From contig CAYVKG010000005.1 of NCBI GenBank assembly GCA_964451955.1, positions 1-64,000 on the forward strand: a DNA stretch of 64,000 nucleotides, given 5' to 3'. Under the pieces are notes generated by a model. It was not told the origin of the DNA, did no database searches, and saw only the letters and a program-made list of their open reading frames with translations. Below are positions 7,533-16,854 of this stretch, one piece after another; position 1 is the first letter of the stretch, and each line of letters begins with the position of its first letter. Made by a program: the position numbers and the translations under genes. Source of the DNA: JAPLNB01 sp964451955 (GTDB lineage: Bacteria > Planctomycetota > Phycisphaerae > Tepidisphaerales > Tepidisphaeraceae).

Positions 7533-9659
7533 CTATCGCAGGGGTCGGATGGTCCTGGAGCCGGGGGGTACGGGAGTGAGTCCCGGGCCTGGGGTGTTAG
7601 GTCTGAGGGTACCGGCGGCCTCGGAGGCGGCCTCTTCCTCGGCCTTCTGTTTTGCTTTTTGTTGTTCGAGTTCTTTGCGATCGGGGCTGCTGTTGTCAGA
7701 TTTGAAGTAATGGATTTTCTGGATGCCGTTTTCATCGACGAGGGTCACGCGGCAGTCGTTGCCGACGGTGCGGATGTCGACGACGGTGAGTCCGGTGGTG
7801 TAGTCAATGCCGGACTTATCGGTGCCACCGACCATATCGCCTGGTGTGACGGCGAGGGACTGATCCGGGGTGTTGACCTTGCCGTTCTGCCAGCGGTAGA
7901 CGTCAAAACGGACGAGGCTGTTGTTACTGGCGGCGGTCCCTGCGAGGAAGATTTGGACGCGAGGTTTGACTTGGACGGGCTTGGTCCATTCGCTCCAGCT
8001 CTTGTCGTTTGGGACGGGCAATTCGAGGATCTTGGCCATGGCGGGGTCCTTGGCCATGTTAGTGCCGTGGATGGGGTTTTTGACGCGCATGCGCATTTTA
8101 TAGCGATAGGTTTTACCGGGTTCGACGGTCTCGTCGTGTGCCCAGACGTCGAAGACGACGGGGGGATCGCCGAGGGCGGGGTTGCTGGGTTGCACGACGA
8201 CGACTTCGGGGATTTCGGTGGGCTGGGGGTTGTAGGTGGGGGGCATGGTGGGTCGGACACCGCCGGGGGTAGTGCCGGGGCCGTAGGGTCTTCCGCCGAT
8301 GGGTCGTCGTCCGGCGGCAGCCCGTGGGTCGACGGTAGCCTGGGCGTACATATCGCGGAGGACGGAGGGGTCCTGGGCATCGCGGTTGGCACCTGATCCT
8401 GGTCGGACAGGCGGGAGGAGTGGGGCGGCGCGTCCGGGGGCGCGTTCGCCGCCGGTGGTTCCCTTGTTGATGTTCTGCTGTCGTTTTTCGATGGCCTCCT
8501 GTTCCTTGATTTGCTGGAGGGCGCGGTAGATCTTGCCCTTTTGTTCTGGGGTGAGGCCGGGGTTGTCTTTGTAGTACTTTGCCTGTTCGGCGGGCGTCAT
8601 CTGATGGAGTTGTTCGGCGATGGCGTAGGGGTCGAAATCGAGAGCGGTGATTGCCTCGGCGGCGGCCTTTACTGGAGGGCCACCCATCCATTTGTTATTG
8701 AGAGTCTGATAGAAAGGCGGCTGGAGGATGAGGGTTTGGCCTTCGTTTGACAAGGCCCAGGCGAGGAAGTTGTCGGTGTCTTTGACTTTGTCGTAGGGCG
8801 GGGCGTTCATGGGCAGTGGGGGGACGTCTTTTTCGTTTCCCCAGGAACCGTCGGGCATGAGTTCCTGTCGCACGAGTTGGACGGCGAGGTATTCGCGGCG
8901 GTTGAGGAAGCTGGGGATTTTGGCATTTTTGAAGGCCTGATCGAGTTCGGCCTCGCTGAATTTTCCGAAGACGGTGACCCAATACTTGTCAACGGGAGGC
9001 GCGTTGGGATCGACGGACCAGCCGGGGACGGCGGGCATGGCGGGGTTCATGGGCATTCCAGGGGTTGGCAGTGGGCGTGTGAGACGGTTACGGAGTGGGG
9101 AGTAGGTTGGGGGCATTCCGGGTCGGGTGTAGGCGGGGGGCTGCATTGGTCGGACGGCGGGCATAACGGGAGCACCGGCGGGCCTGTTGGGGTCGAGTTT
9201 CTCTTGTTTGGGTTCATGGACCTGGTCGCGCTCGGACTGGACTTCCGCGATTTTGATGGCTGGGATTTCGGGTAGGGCGTCGACCTTCTCGTCGCTGGTG
9301 TAGGCGGCCAGTGCGGGGTTGAGCAGGTTGCTGGGCAACTGGGCGTTGCCGGCGGGGGGGCTCCACCAGATTCCGAGTGCGGTGTTGCCGGCGATGGGGG
9401 TGGTGAGATTGAGGACGACGGCTTCATCAACGCTGCCAAGGGGGGGTACCTTGTTGGACTTGATCATTTCGTTGAGGGGGTTTGCGGCGTTGTTGACGAA
9501 GTCATCGACGTTGGAGACGGTGTACCTCTGGCCGTTGATCTCGACGGAGACGCGGTGGCTGAGGACGTACATCCAGAGGAGGGAGAGCACCCAAAGCGCG
9601 GCGAAGCCCAGGGCGATCCATTCGACGTATTTTTCGAGGGCCTTTTTCACTTTTTCCAT
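7533..9659 (-). CDS. Membrane-anchored protein of pilM-pilO-like cluster, function unknown
   Basis: A 708-residue protein I do not recognise as a named family. Residues 1-35 are a short cytoplasmic stretch and one transmembrane helix (about residues 14-34). A periplasmic region rich in Pro, Met and Ala follows, with long low-complexity linkers (roughly residues 165-235 and 405-500). It ends in a beta-rich C-terminal domain (about 500-670) and a charged Lys/Glu/Ala coil with a Pro-rich tail. The topology resembles PilN/PilO/PilP-type inner-membrane assembly proteins. It is the third gene after the PilM/PilN fusion and the PilO-like protein and shares their strand, with AAGGTGA as Shine-Dalgarno before ATG 9659. 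A role as the PilP-like link between inner-membrane platform and secretin is inference from context only. Confidence 0.75.
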   Translation of the reverse strand: MEKVKKALEKYVEWIALGFAALWVLSLLWMYVLSHRVSVEINGQRYTVSNVDDFVNNAANPLNEMIKSNKVPPLGSVDEAVVLNLTTPIAGNTALGIWWSPPAGNAQLPSNLLNPALAAYTSDEKVDALPEIPAIKIAEVQSERDQVHEPKQEKLDPNRPAGAPVMPAVRPMQPPAYTRPGMPPTYSPLRNRLTRPLPTPGMPMNPAMPAVPGWSVDPNAPPVDKYWVTVFGKFSEAELDQAFKNAKIPSFLNRREYLAVQLVRQELMPDGSWGNEKDVPPLPMNAPPYDKVKDTDNFLAWALSNEGQTLILQPPFYQTLNNKWMGGPPVKAAAEAITALDFDPYAIAEQLHQMTPAEQAKYYKDNPGLTPEQKGKIYRALQQIKEQEAIEKRQQNINKGTTGGERAPGRAAPLLPPVRPGSGANRDAQDPSVLRDMYAQATVDPRAAAGRRPIGGRPYGPGTTPGGVRPTMPPTYNPQPTEIPEVVVVQPSNPALGDPPVVFDVWAHDETVEPGKTYRYKMRMRVKNPIHGTNMAKDPAMAKILELPVPNDKSWSEWTKPVQVKPRVQIFLAGTAASNNSLVRFDVYRWQNGKVNTPDQSLAVTPGDMVGGTDKSGIDYTTGLTVVDIRTVGNDCRVTLVDENGIQKIHYFKSDNSSPDRKELEQQKAKQKAEEEAASEAAGTLRPNTPGPGLTPVPPGSRTIRPLR

Positions 9660-9718
9660 AGTTCACCTTGCTTTCGTCGAGAAGCAGTCAGACTGGCGTC
9701 TGTTGCGGGTCGTTTTGC

Positions 9719-11074
9719 CTAGAATCCTGCCGATGCCGTCGATTCTCCGGGTTGGGGGATGAGAAGGAGTTTTTGGACGCTTGGGGGCATGAGCTTGAGG
9801 GTCCAGCTTCGGAGGAAAATGGCCTCGCAATTGAGTCGTACGCGGACCACCGGGCTGGGGCCGTAGACGAACCCTCGCCACTGTTCGCGATCGCGGTCGA
9901 CGCCGACGATATCGGTGGAGAGGATGGTGATGAAGCGGTTGTCGGTGAGTTTGGCCATGAATTCTCTGACTTTTTGGGCATCGGTGTCGACGACAAGGGT
10001 GAAGTGGACGACGTCATAGAGCGTATTGCAGACGCGTCCTGTGGGCGAGGCGGTGAAATCCCGGGTAGCCGGGTTGGCCTCTTCTTCTGTGACGGCTTCG
10101 GTGGGCGACGGCTGGAGTGCGGTTGGTCGGCGCCAGGTTTGCATGGGCATCATACTGCGTCCACCGCCTGGCTGCCCGGCCTGACCTTCGACGAGGGCGA
10201 CTTCGCCTTTTTTGGTGATGTAGGACTTGGGGAATTCCCAGGTAACCAGGCGTTTGACGATGGCGGTTTCGACGTTGGCGTTGGGGACCATCTGATTGGT
10301 GTCGGCGATTGCCTGGACGATGTCTTCCTGAAGCCACAGGGTGAGTTGGGCTGCCCAGACGGCGTTGGCGTCGGCGGGATATTCGGCGGACTCGGGAGGC
10401 GGGATGATGCCTTGGCAGCAGTTCATGGTTTTGCTGTCGTTGAGGAAGACGGTGGCCTGCTTTGCCCTGGCCTTTCGCATCTCTTCGGGGAGTCTGGCGA
10501 CGTGAGCGGCGTAGACGGCGTCGACCTCCTGCTGGTTGGTAATGGCGCCGGCGACCTTGACGTAACGTTTTTCGTAGTCTTCGACTTTGAGTCGTTCGGC
10601 TTCAGCGGCGACTTCCTCCTGGGTGGGGGCGGTCACCGCGTTCATGAATTTTTTGAGGTACTCGAGTCTCTCATAGTACCTGAGCTTGAACTCGCCATAG
10701 GCATTGCCTCTCTTGAGGGGGAGGGCCCCGGGGACGAGGGGGCGGTGCTGATTGATCTCGATGGCCATTTTCTCCATGGCGGCGGTCTGCTCTTTGAGCT
10801 TGGCGACAATGGCGATGCCGGCCTTGATCGTGGCCTCGTTGGGGAACTGGCCGAGTTTCTCGGCCTCGGTCTTGCTGGGGTCGAGGTTGGGCTTCATGAA
10901 GGGCTGAGACATCAGGCTCTTGATGGCTGCGTGGTCACTTTTGCTGGCATCGAGTTTGGCCTGGAGCGAGTCAAACCAGCCCGGCAACGGCCAGACGAGG
11001 ACGGCGAGCATGGCGAAGATCGCGACGACCCCGCACGCGATGCTGACCGCATTTTTCTTGACGATGTCCATCAT
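9719..11074 (-). CDS. PilO-like inner-membrane assembly protein
   Basis: A 451-residue bitopic protein: short N-terminus, one transmembrane helix (about residues 11-33), a long charged coiled-coil-like region and a C-terminal ferredoxin-like domain (about 350-450, starting near LYDVVHFTLVVDTDAQ). This is the architecture of PilO/GspM alignment proteins. It sits directly after a PilM/PilN fusion, as PilO does in type IV pilus operons. The start at 11074 is preferred because GAGGA lies 6 bases upstream; an ATG at 11080 directly abuts it. Cysteines CC near the middle could form disulfides. The assignment is by architecture and neighbours; sequence similarity to classical PilO is weak. Confidence 0.75.
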   Translation of the reverse strand: MMDIVKKNAVSIACGVVAIFAMLAVLVWPLPGWFDSLQAKLDASKSDHAAIKSLMSQPFMKPNLDPSKTEAEKLGQFPNEATIKAGIAIVAKLKEQTAAMEKMAIEINQHRPLVPGALPLKRGNAYGEFKLRYYERLEYLKKFMNAVTAPTQEEVAAEAERLKVEDYEKRYVKVAGAITNQQEVDAVYAAHVARLPEEMRKARAKQATVFLNDSKTMNCCQGIIPPPESAEYPADANAVWAAQLTLWLQEDIVQAIADTNQMVPNANVETAIVKRLVTWEFPKSYITKKGEVALVEGQAGQPGGGRSMMPMQTWRRPTALQPSPTEAVTEEEANPATRDFTASPTGRVCNTLYDVVHFTLVVDTDAQKVREFMAKLTDNRFITILSTDIVGVDRDREQWRGFVYGPSPVVRVRLNCEAIFLRSWTLKLMPPSVQKLLLIPQPGESTASAGF

Positions 11075-11138
11075 AGGCATTCCTCAGTGCGTCGTAAGGT
11101 GCGTAATTCGCGTTTGCGACTCTGTCAAGGTCATGGGT

Positions 11139-13301
11139 CTACTCGGTCTTTGCGGGAGGCGGCGTGGGGTCGAGAATGATGGCGACCAGGACAGTGAAGA
11201 CGGTGTCGTTCTCGATGGTCTCGCCTGGGAACAGGCGGTCTTCATAGGGATTGAAGGCTTCGTCGTCGTCCTTGGTTGTGGTGGGAACTCGTTGTGTCAG
11301 GTCGAAGCGGCCGATGTTGCCGAAGTTACCGATAGTGCCGGAGGTGCCAAGGGCTGCGGTTGCGGCGGGACCTGCGAGGATGTCGGCATCGACCATGTCG
11401 GCGCCGGCGTCCATGGAAGTGCCGCCGCGGGCGCCCATTCGGCGAGAGCCGAAGGTACCCGGCACGCCGGGGGAATCGGGTTTGACGGTGATGCGTGGCC
11501 CGCTGCCGATGAGTTCGGCTTTGGCGACATAGTAGGGTTTTCGGAGTTTGTGTTGTTGCTCGGCTTTCATTGCTTGGAGTTTGGTGACCAGATACTTAGA
11601 GACGCAGTCGGCGGCGTCCTTTCCCTGTCGCGGGGTACTGCCACGGATGGTGACGAGGAAGCCACGGTGGGTTGGGGCGGGTTCAGTGCCGGCGTCCGCT
11701 GCGGGGTCCGGGCCGAGTCGCATTCGCGGGTCAAGTGGTCCGCGGCCGAAGGTCGGACGGAGGGGTGTTCCGGTGGGGGTGGTGGTTCCCAAGCCCGAGC
11801 GATTCGCGAAGGAGGCGAAATCCGCGCTGGGCGCGAGCGGTTCGGCCATGTCGGACATGTATTGGGTTTGGAGGCTTTGGATCGAGACGATGTCTCGCTG
11901 ATCGCGTTTGATAGTTTTGAGTTGTGCGATGTTCTGGCTAGGCAGTCCGCTGGTTATCTGGCCGAGCAAGTCGACCCACATGCCGTGGTAGTCGGTGAGG
12001 GTTCGCAGATTGGTGATGGTCTGGCGGTCGGCATCGGTGACGTTTTGGACTTCTGAAGACCATCTGCCGGCGAGGCTCTTGGCGTCTCGGACGATTTTCT
12101 GATAGCGGACTCGCGCGTTTTCGTTCTGTTCGTAGGAGTAGCTGTTGTAGGTATACATGGCGCCGACGCCGATGGCGCCCAGGAGCATGGCGGCGGCGGC
12201 GGTGGCGAACCATTTGGTTTTCTCCTGCCACATTTTGGCTCGGCGGATGCGTTCGGGGAGGAGGGAGCTTTTGATCTTGGCTTCCTCCAGAGCCTGCATT
12301 GCCAGGCCATAGGCACCCGCGAGGGTGACGACATTTTCGGATAGATTGGCGGCGGTTTTTGCGTCGGTGGGCGGCAGGGACTTGAATGTGTCGAGTTTTT
12401 CGACGGGCAGTTGGAGATTTTGCTGGAGGTATTTTTGAAGGCCGGGCAGTTGGAAGGTGCTTCCGAGGGCCATTGATCGCTGGATGCGGGCGTCGCGGTG
12501 TACGGAGGCATAGAAGCCGATGGATCGCTGGATTTCGGCGACGAGGTCGGCGAAGACGGGGCGCATGGCCTGGAAGATTTGTTTGGCGTATTTGCTGGTG
12601 GCGGCGTTTCGTTTAAGTTCTTCGGCCTTGGCGAAACTGAGCTTGAAGCTCTTGGCGAGGGTTTCGGTGAAGTTGTTGCCCCCGATGGGGAGTGTTCGGA
12701 GCCAGACGGTTTGGCCGTCGGCGATGATCAGATCGGTGTTTTCGGCGCCGGCGTCCATGAACATGGTTGTCTGGTTGATGTGGTCGTCGTAGAACATCCC
12801 GTTGTAGATAGCCAGGGGGTGCATCTGGACGACCTGGACGTTGAGGCCGAGGTCGGTGAACATCGCGATATGGCGATTGACGAGTTCCTTGCGCATGGCA
12901 AAGATGCCGACCTCGACATCCGGGGAGTCTTTTTCCTGGAACAACTGATAGCTCCACTCGACATCGTCGAGTGGGAAGGGGATTTGTTGAATGGCTTCGA
13001 ATTTGACGATTTCGGGGATCTTTTTTGGCTCAACGGGCGGGAGCTTGATGAACCTAGCGAAGCTGGACTGTCCGCTGACGCTGACGCCGACGACGGATCC
13101 GCGTGTTTGGTGTTTTTCGACGAAATGGGCCAGCGCGGTTTTCTGGAGGGATTCTCTGTTGTCGCCGGCGACGGAGAGGATTTGTTCGTGCTCGATGATT
13201 TCGAAGTCATCGATGCGGAACTGATCGCCCTCGCGGATGAGTTTGACGGCTTTCAGTGCACGATTTCCGAGATCGATACCCCAGGCGGAAGCGCTGGCCA
13301 T
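11139..13301 (-). CDS. pilM: PilM-PilN fusion, type IV pilus assembly
   Basis: A 720-residue fusion. Residues 1-350 form an actin-like (ASKHA) PilM ATPase: WGIDLGNRALKAV is the phosphate-1 loop, FMDAGAENTDLII phosphate-2, and LGSTFQLPGL the adenosine region. A transmembrane helix (about 362-382) and a PilN-like periplasmic region follow, with a disordered Gly/Pro-rich segment and a C-terminal alpha-beta stretch. In classical systems PilM is cytosolic and binds the PilN tail; here they are one chain. The start is strong: GAGGAG precedes the ATG at 13301. It heads a three-gene minus-strand set. Confidence 0.88.
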   Translation of the reverse strand: MASASAWGIDLGNRALKAVKLIREGDQFRIDDFEIIEHEQILSVAGDNRESLQKTALAHFVEKHQTRGSVVGVSVSGQSSFARFIKLPPVEPKKIPEIVKFEAIQQIPFPLDDVEWSYQLFQEKDSPDVEVGIFAMRKELVNRHIAMFTDLGLNVQVVQMHPLAIYNGMFYDDHINQTTMFMDAGAENTDLIIADGQTVWLRTLPIGGNNFTETLAKSFKLSFAKAEELKRNAATSKYAKQIFQAMRPVFADLVAEIQRSIGFYASVHRDARIQRSMALGSTFQLPGLQKYLQQNLQLPVEKLDTFKSLPPTDAKTAANLSENVVTLAGAYGLAMQALEEAKIKSSLLPERIRRAKMWQEKTKWFATAAAAMLLGAIGVGAMYTYNSYSYEQNENARVRYQKIVRDAKSLAGRWSSEVQNVTDADRQTITNLRTLTDYHGMWVDLLGQITSGLPSQNIAQLKTIKRDQRDIVSIQSLQTQYMSDMAEPLAPSADFASFANRSGLGTTTPTGTPLRPTFGRGPLDPRMRLGPDPAADAGTEPAPTHRGFLVTIRGSTPRQGKDAADCVSKYLVTKLQAMKAEQQHKLRKPYYVAKAELIGSGPRITVKPDSPGVPGTFGSRRMGARGGTSMDAGADMVDADILAGPAATAALGTSGTIGNFGNIGRFDLTQRVPTTTKDDDEAFNPYEDRLFPGETIENDTVFTVLVAIILDPTPPPAKTE

Positions 13302-13853
13302 GTCAACTCCTCGTAATCGCTTGTTCGCCACTGCGTTGGGCGGATGGCGAAGGCAAGCCAAACTGGGGAAGCGTGCTTTGGCAGGGGGCACGCTGTCCCG
13401 GTGCTGCGTCTAAAGGTGTACCCGCTACAGCTTGATAGTTCAACACACAAACGGCCTCAATCGAACCTATCATACGGAGCCACAATACTCTTACGGGTCG
13501 GGGTGGCTGTCCGTTCTTGTTCATTATCGCCCATCTCCCAGCCAGACGCCAGCGAGGCTGATCCGGAAGGCATTGATTGGTGGGGTCCTGATAGCGAGCA
13601 GGCGACGGCCGTTGGCTGTGGTGGGGCAGTCTGGAGGGGGAGCATTGGGAGGTTGTGTGGGGGTTTGGGCAAGCCGATCCGCGACCCGAAGCCGGCGTGG
13701 TTGTGGGTAGTCCGTCCATGGTGAGAATCCATGTGAAAGGCACTTGCGGGTCTGGCCGGTCAGCGTTTAGCTTCTAGTTCATTGGATATTCGCGGGCCGA
13801 TTTGGAGAGCGGGCCGCGGATCGGCGAACCACCAGTACCCATTGTGTCGTCGC
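13302..13853. other. Divergent intergenic region, no gene seen
   Basis: 552 bases between the divergent pilM-like and mtaB genes. Open frames exist on both strands, but none has a Shine-Dalgarno, recognisable protein features or codon use like the neighbours. Apart from the tentative minus-strand promoter I see nothing assignable. Confidence 0.5.
13432..13460 (-). promoter_or_regulatory. Candidate sigma-70-type promoter for the pilM-like cluster
   Basis: On the minus strand TTGAGG (13460-13455) and TATCAA (13437-13432) are separated by 17 bases. It lies about 130 bases upstream of the PilM/PilN start. Both boxes match the consensus at four of six positions, so this is tentative. Confidence 0.35.
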
Positions 13854-15485
13854 ATGCGGACCTTTTACGTTCATACTCTTGGCTGCAAGGTCAATCACTA
13901 TGAGACTGAGCAGATTGCGTCGTTGTTTCGCAGCCGGGGTTTGGTCCAGGTTCGGCAGCCCGATGCGGCCGATGTATGCCTGGTGAACACCTGCTCGGTG
14001 ACAATTCAGGCGGCCAGCAAGAGTCGGCAGAGCGTGCGGCAACTGCTGAGGCGGCTGTTGTGGTCGGGCGGAGGATCGGAGGAAGGGCGCGGGGGTTTTT
14101 CGTCGCGCCAGCGTGTGATTGTCACGGGTTGTTGGGCCACCAGCGATTCGGCAGAGGTCTCACGAATTCCTGGCGTGACTGCCGTGCTTGGACATCGTGA
14201 TCACCTGGCTGCGCGACTCGACGAACTTTTGGCCTCTTGGCGGAACGAGGATCAAACAGCGCCCGTCGATACAAGGAACACCCGTCAAACCGCTCATATG
14301 CTTTCGCCGCCGGAGTCGTTGGGGAATGATGGATCAATGATGCAGGCAGGGACTCCGGTGCAGCAGCATACTGAAGACAATAAAGCACAATGGGAGGGGA
14401 AGGTCAAGGGAAATCCTGCTGAGGAGGATGATGTTACAGGCGTTTTACATTCTCGGGAGGGTACTGGGGCGGAGACGCTGCCACTGCTGGACTCGCGGCA
14501 GTCGGGTCAGCAGCGGGCATTTCTGAAGATACAGGATGGATGCGACGCACACTGCACGTACTGCATCATTCCCTCGCTGAGGCCGGCGCTGTGGAGCAAG
14601 CCGTTGGAGGAGGCTGTTGGGGAGACTCGGCGGCTGGTTGAGGCGGGGCATCGAGAGGTGGTCTTGACGGGGATTTTCCTTGGCGCGTACGGGCAGTGCA
14701 GTGCCGTGCGCAGGCGGCAGAGGACTTTGCCCGGGCGGCCTCTGGCCGAGTTGATCGATGCGATATGCGGGAAGGTGGGGGGGCTGCGTCGTCTTCGGCT
14801 GTCGAGCCTTGAACCTGGGGACCTGTCGGATGAGCTGCTTGGTTGCCTGCGTGCGCATGGGCAGGTGGTTCCGCATTTTCATTTGCCGTTGCAGAGTGGC
14901 AGCGACGCATTGCTTCGTCGAATGAATCGGCAGTACAGGCGAGACGATTATCTGGGGATGGTTCATCGGCTGAGGGCCGCGTTTGATCGACCGGCGCTGA
15001 CGACGGACGTGATTGTTGGATTTCCGGGGGAGAACGAAAGGCGTTTTGAAGAGACTCTTGAGGTTGTCAAGGAGGCGGGCTTTATCCAGATTCACACGTT
15101 TCCATTCTCGCCTCGTCCGGGCACGGCGGCGGCCCGATGGAGGGGAGAATTGGTTAGTGGTGCGGTGGTGAATGAGCGGATCAGGGCGCTTCGCCAATGC
15201 GCCTTGGAGGCGAGTATTGCCTTTCGGGAGCAATTTGTTGGCCAGACGGTTGAGGTGATTGTGGAGCTTCCAAATGCGGGGGACCGGTTGGAGGGGGAAG
15301 AGCGTTTCTATCAACATGGCCGGTGCGAACGGTACTTTCCGGTGCATTTCAGAGCGTCGGAGTCGTTGGCCGGAGAATGCGTGCGAGTGAGGGTTGAGAG
15401 AGTGACGGCGCAGCGGACATACGGAGTGTTGGTGTCGGAGGTGTCGGGCGGCGAGTGTGGGGGTGGGCGGGGAGGGTTGACATGA
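13854..15485 (+). CDS. mtaB: tRNA methylthiotransferase, MtaB family
   Basis: Radical-SAM enzyme expected to add a methylthio group to t6A37 of tRNAs. The N-terminal UPF0004 domain has its three cluster Cys in LGCKVN, NTCSVT and TGCWAT. The radical-SAM motif is CDAHCTYC, near residue 230, and a C-terminal TRAM-like region follows. At 543 residues it is about 100 longer than usual. The excess is a hydrophilic insertion between the two cluster domains (about residues 135-220). The ATG at 13854 begins MRTFYVHTLGCKVN, as in the family; no Shine-Dalgarno is visible. Its TGA overlaps the ATG of dtd. Confidence 0.9.
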   Translation: MRTFYVHTLGCKVNHYETEQIASLFRSRGLVQVRQPDAADVCLVNTCSVTIQAASKSRQSVRQLLRRLLWSGGGSEEGRGGFSSRQRVIVTGCWATSDSAEVSRIPGVTAVLGHRDHLAARLDELLASWRNEDQTAPVDTRNTRQTAHMLSPPESLGNDGSMMQAGTPVQQHTEDNKAQWEGKVKGNPAEEDDVTGVLHSREGTGAETLPLLDSRQSGQQRAFLKIQDGCDAHCTYCIIPSLRPALWSKPLEEAVGETRRLVEAGHREVVLTGIFLGAYGQCSAVRRRQRTLPGRPLAELIDAICGKVGGLRRLRLSSLEPGDLSDELLGCLRAHGQVVPHFHLPLQSGSDALLRRMNRQYRRDDYLGMVHRLRAAFDRPALTTDVIVGFPGENERRFEETLEVVKEAGFIQIHTFPFSPRPGTAAARWRGELVSGAVVNERIRALRQCALEASIAFREQFVGQTVEVIVELPNAGDRLEGEERFYQHGRCERYFPVHFRASESLAGECVRVRVERVTAQRTYGVLVSEVSGGECGGGRGGLT

Positions 15486-15964
15486 TTGCGGTGATTCAGC
15501 GCGTTACGGAGGCTCGGGTGGTGGTGGATGGCTCGACCGTCGGGGAGATAGGGAACGGGATGGTGGTGCTGGCGGCGGTCCATGCGGACGATACGGCGGA
15601 GGACATTGGCTGGACGGCGAACAAGTTGGTTGGGATTCGGATGTTTCGGAACGGTGAGAAGCATTTTGACTATGACGTTCGGCAGGCTGGAGGGGGGATG
15701 CTGCTGGTCAGCAACTTCACGGTAGCTGGTCAGACGCGGAAAGGCCGGCGTCCGTCGCTGGAGGGGGCCGCGTGTTCGGAGGTTGGCGCGCGGCTGTTTG
15801 ACGATCTGGTTAGCGTGGTGCGATCGCTGGGGGTTTCGGTGGCAACGGGGCGATTCGGCGCGGACATGCAGGTGTGTCTGGCGAACGACGGGCCGGTGAC
15901 GTTCATTATTGACAGTCGGGAGGGCCGGGCTTCGCGGGCGGCAGCTACATTGCGCGCCCCGTGA
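15482..15964 (+). CDS. dtd: D-aminoacyl-tRNA deacylase
   Basis: Hydrolyses D-aminoacyl-tRNAs such as D-Tyr-tRNA, proofreading chirality. The 160-residue protein has the family start (MIAVIQRVTEARVVVDG), TRKGRRPS and the Gly-cisPro region NDGPVTFIID. The usual active-site SQFT segment reads SNFT, so the conserved Gln is Asn here. The ATG overlaps the mtaB stop (ATGA), implying coupled translation. Its last 20 bases overlap the convergent isomerase gene. Confidence 0.92.
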   Translation: MIAVIQRVTEARVVVDGSTVGEIGNGMVVLAAVHADDTAEDIGWTANKLVGIRMFRNGEKHFDYDVRQAGGGMLLVSNFTVAGQTRKGRRPSLEGAACSEVGARLFDDLVSVVRSLGVSVATGRFGADMQVCLANDGPVTFIIDSREGRASRAAATLRAP

Positions 15965-16790
15965 TGGAAGCGTCTGCGGTGTCCCAGTATTTTCGGACGA
16001 AGTGGACGAACTGGGGGAGGCTTTGCTCGGGCTCTGGGGCGGCTTGGGGGTGCCATCGTTTTTCGGTTTCCAGGCAGATCCAGCGGTCGTAGCCTGTTTG
16101 CCGGAGGGATTCGATGACTTGTCGGACGGGCAGATCGCCATCGCCGAGCAGACAGGGGAGGCTTTTCCCGGCTTTGAGGGCGCTGTCCTTGAGGTGGACG
16201 TGCATGATGTACTGGCGCAGGGCGTTGGCGGTGGTTTTGGGGCTTTCGCCACGTCGGGAGGGATGTTCGATGTCCCAGAGCACGCCGGCCTCGTTGGGCG
16301 AGATGCCGTTGAGGAGATCGAGGACCTCGTTGCTGGTTGCCCAGGCGTCGTGTGTTTCGAGGAGGACCTTGCAGTGATGTCGGGTGCAGATTTTTTCGAG
16401 TTGTCGGAGGTGCCGCTGGGCCATACTGGTTGCTTCGGTCCGGGACATTCCCTTGAGGACGCTGCCGCCGAAGATGCGTAGCATTTGGGAGCCTGTGCGT
16501 GCGGCGAGTCGGGCATATCGATGGCACTCGTCGAGCATCATTTCCCATCGTTCGGGCGCCGGGGTGACGAGGGTGATGGAGGTGTTCATGCAGGGGATCT
16601 GCAAGCCGTGCCGCTGGAGCAATTCGATGGTGGCGTCGAGTTCGGCGTCAAACAGAGGCGACCTGGTGATATCGATTTCGGGACCGATGCCGCGAGGGTC
16701 GATGCCTTGCAATCCGTAGGCCGCCGCCGCGCCCACCATTTGCGGCAGGCTCCAATTTGGGCAGGTCAGGGTGGAGAAGCAGAGCCTCAT
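15945..16790 (-). CDS. Sugar phosphate isomerase/epimerase (xylose-isomerase-like TIM barrel)
   Basis: A 281-residue AP-endonuclease-2/xylose-isomerase-like TIM barrel. Candidate metal ligands appear in family order: Glu in LLETHDAW, Asp in LWDIEHPS, His in HVHLKDSA and Glu in CLETEKRW. The substrate cannot be deduced; relatives act on sugars, inositols or hydroxypyruvate. The ATG at 16790 (MRLCFSTLTCPNW) is chosen because the frame upstream has no domain content and would run through the divergent GNAT promoter. The tail overlaps the end of dtd by 20 bases. Confidence 0.82.
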   Translation of the reverse strand: MRLCFSTLTCPNWSLPQMVGAAAAYGLQGIDPRGIGPEIDITRSPLFDAELDATIELLQRHGLQIPCMNTSITLVTPAPERWEMMLDECHRYARLAARTGSQMLRIFGGSVLKGMSRTEATSMAQRHLRQLEKICTRHHCKVLLETHDAWATSNEVLDLLNGISPNEAGVLWDIEHPSRRGESPKTTANALRQYIMHVHLKDSALKAGKSLPCLLGDGDLPVRQVIESLRQTGYDRWICLETEKRWHPQAAPEPEQSLPQFVHFVRKYWDTADASITGRAM

Positions 16791-16818
16791 GGGCGTCCAC
16801 GCTAACGAGGGGGCTGCT

Positions 16819-16847
16819 TTGAGGCAACCCCGGGGACCGCCTAGAAT
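16819..16847 (+). promoter_or_regulatory. Promoter placing transcription start at the GNAT start codon
   Basis: TTGAGG (16819-16824), 17 bases, then TAGAAT (16842-16847). A start site about 7-8 bases later falls on or next to the ATG at 16855, giving a leaderless mRNA. Confidence 0.6.
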
Positions 16848-16854
16848 GGGGAGT

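Noticed and set aside
13303..13743. Overlapping open frames on both strands in the pilM-mtaB gap
   Set aside because: They overlap each other, lack start signals and have Pro/Arg/Ser-biased composition typical of GC-rich non-coding frames.
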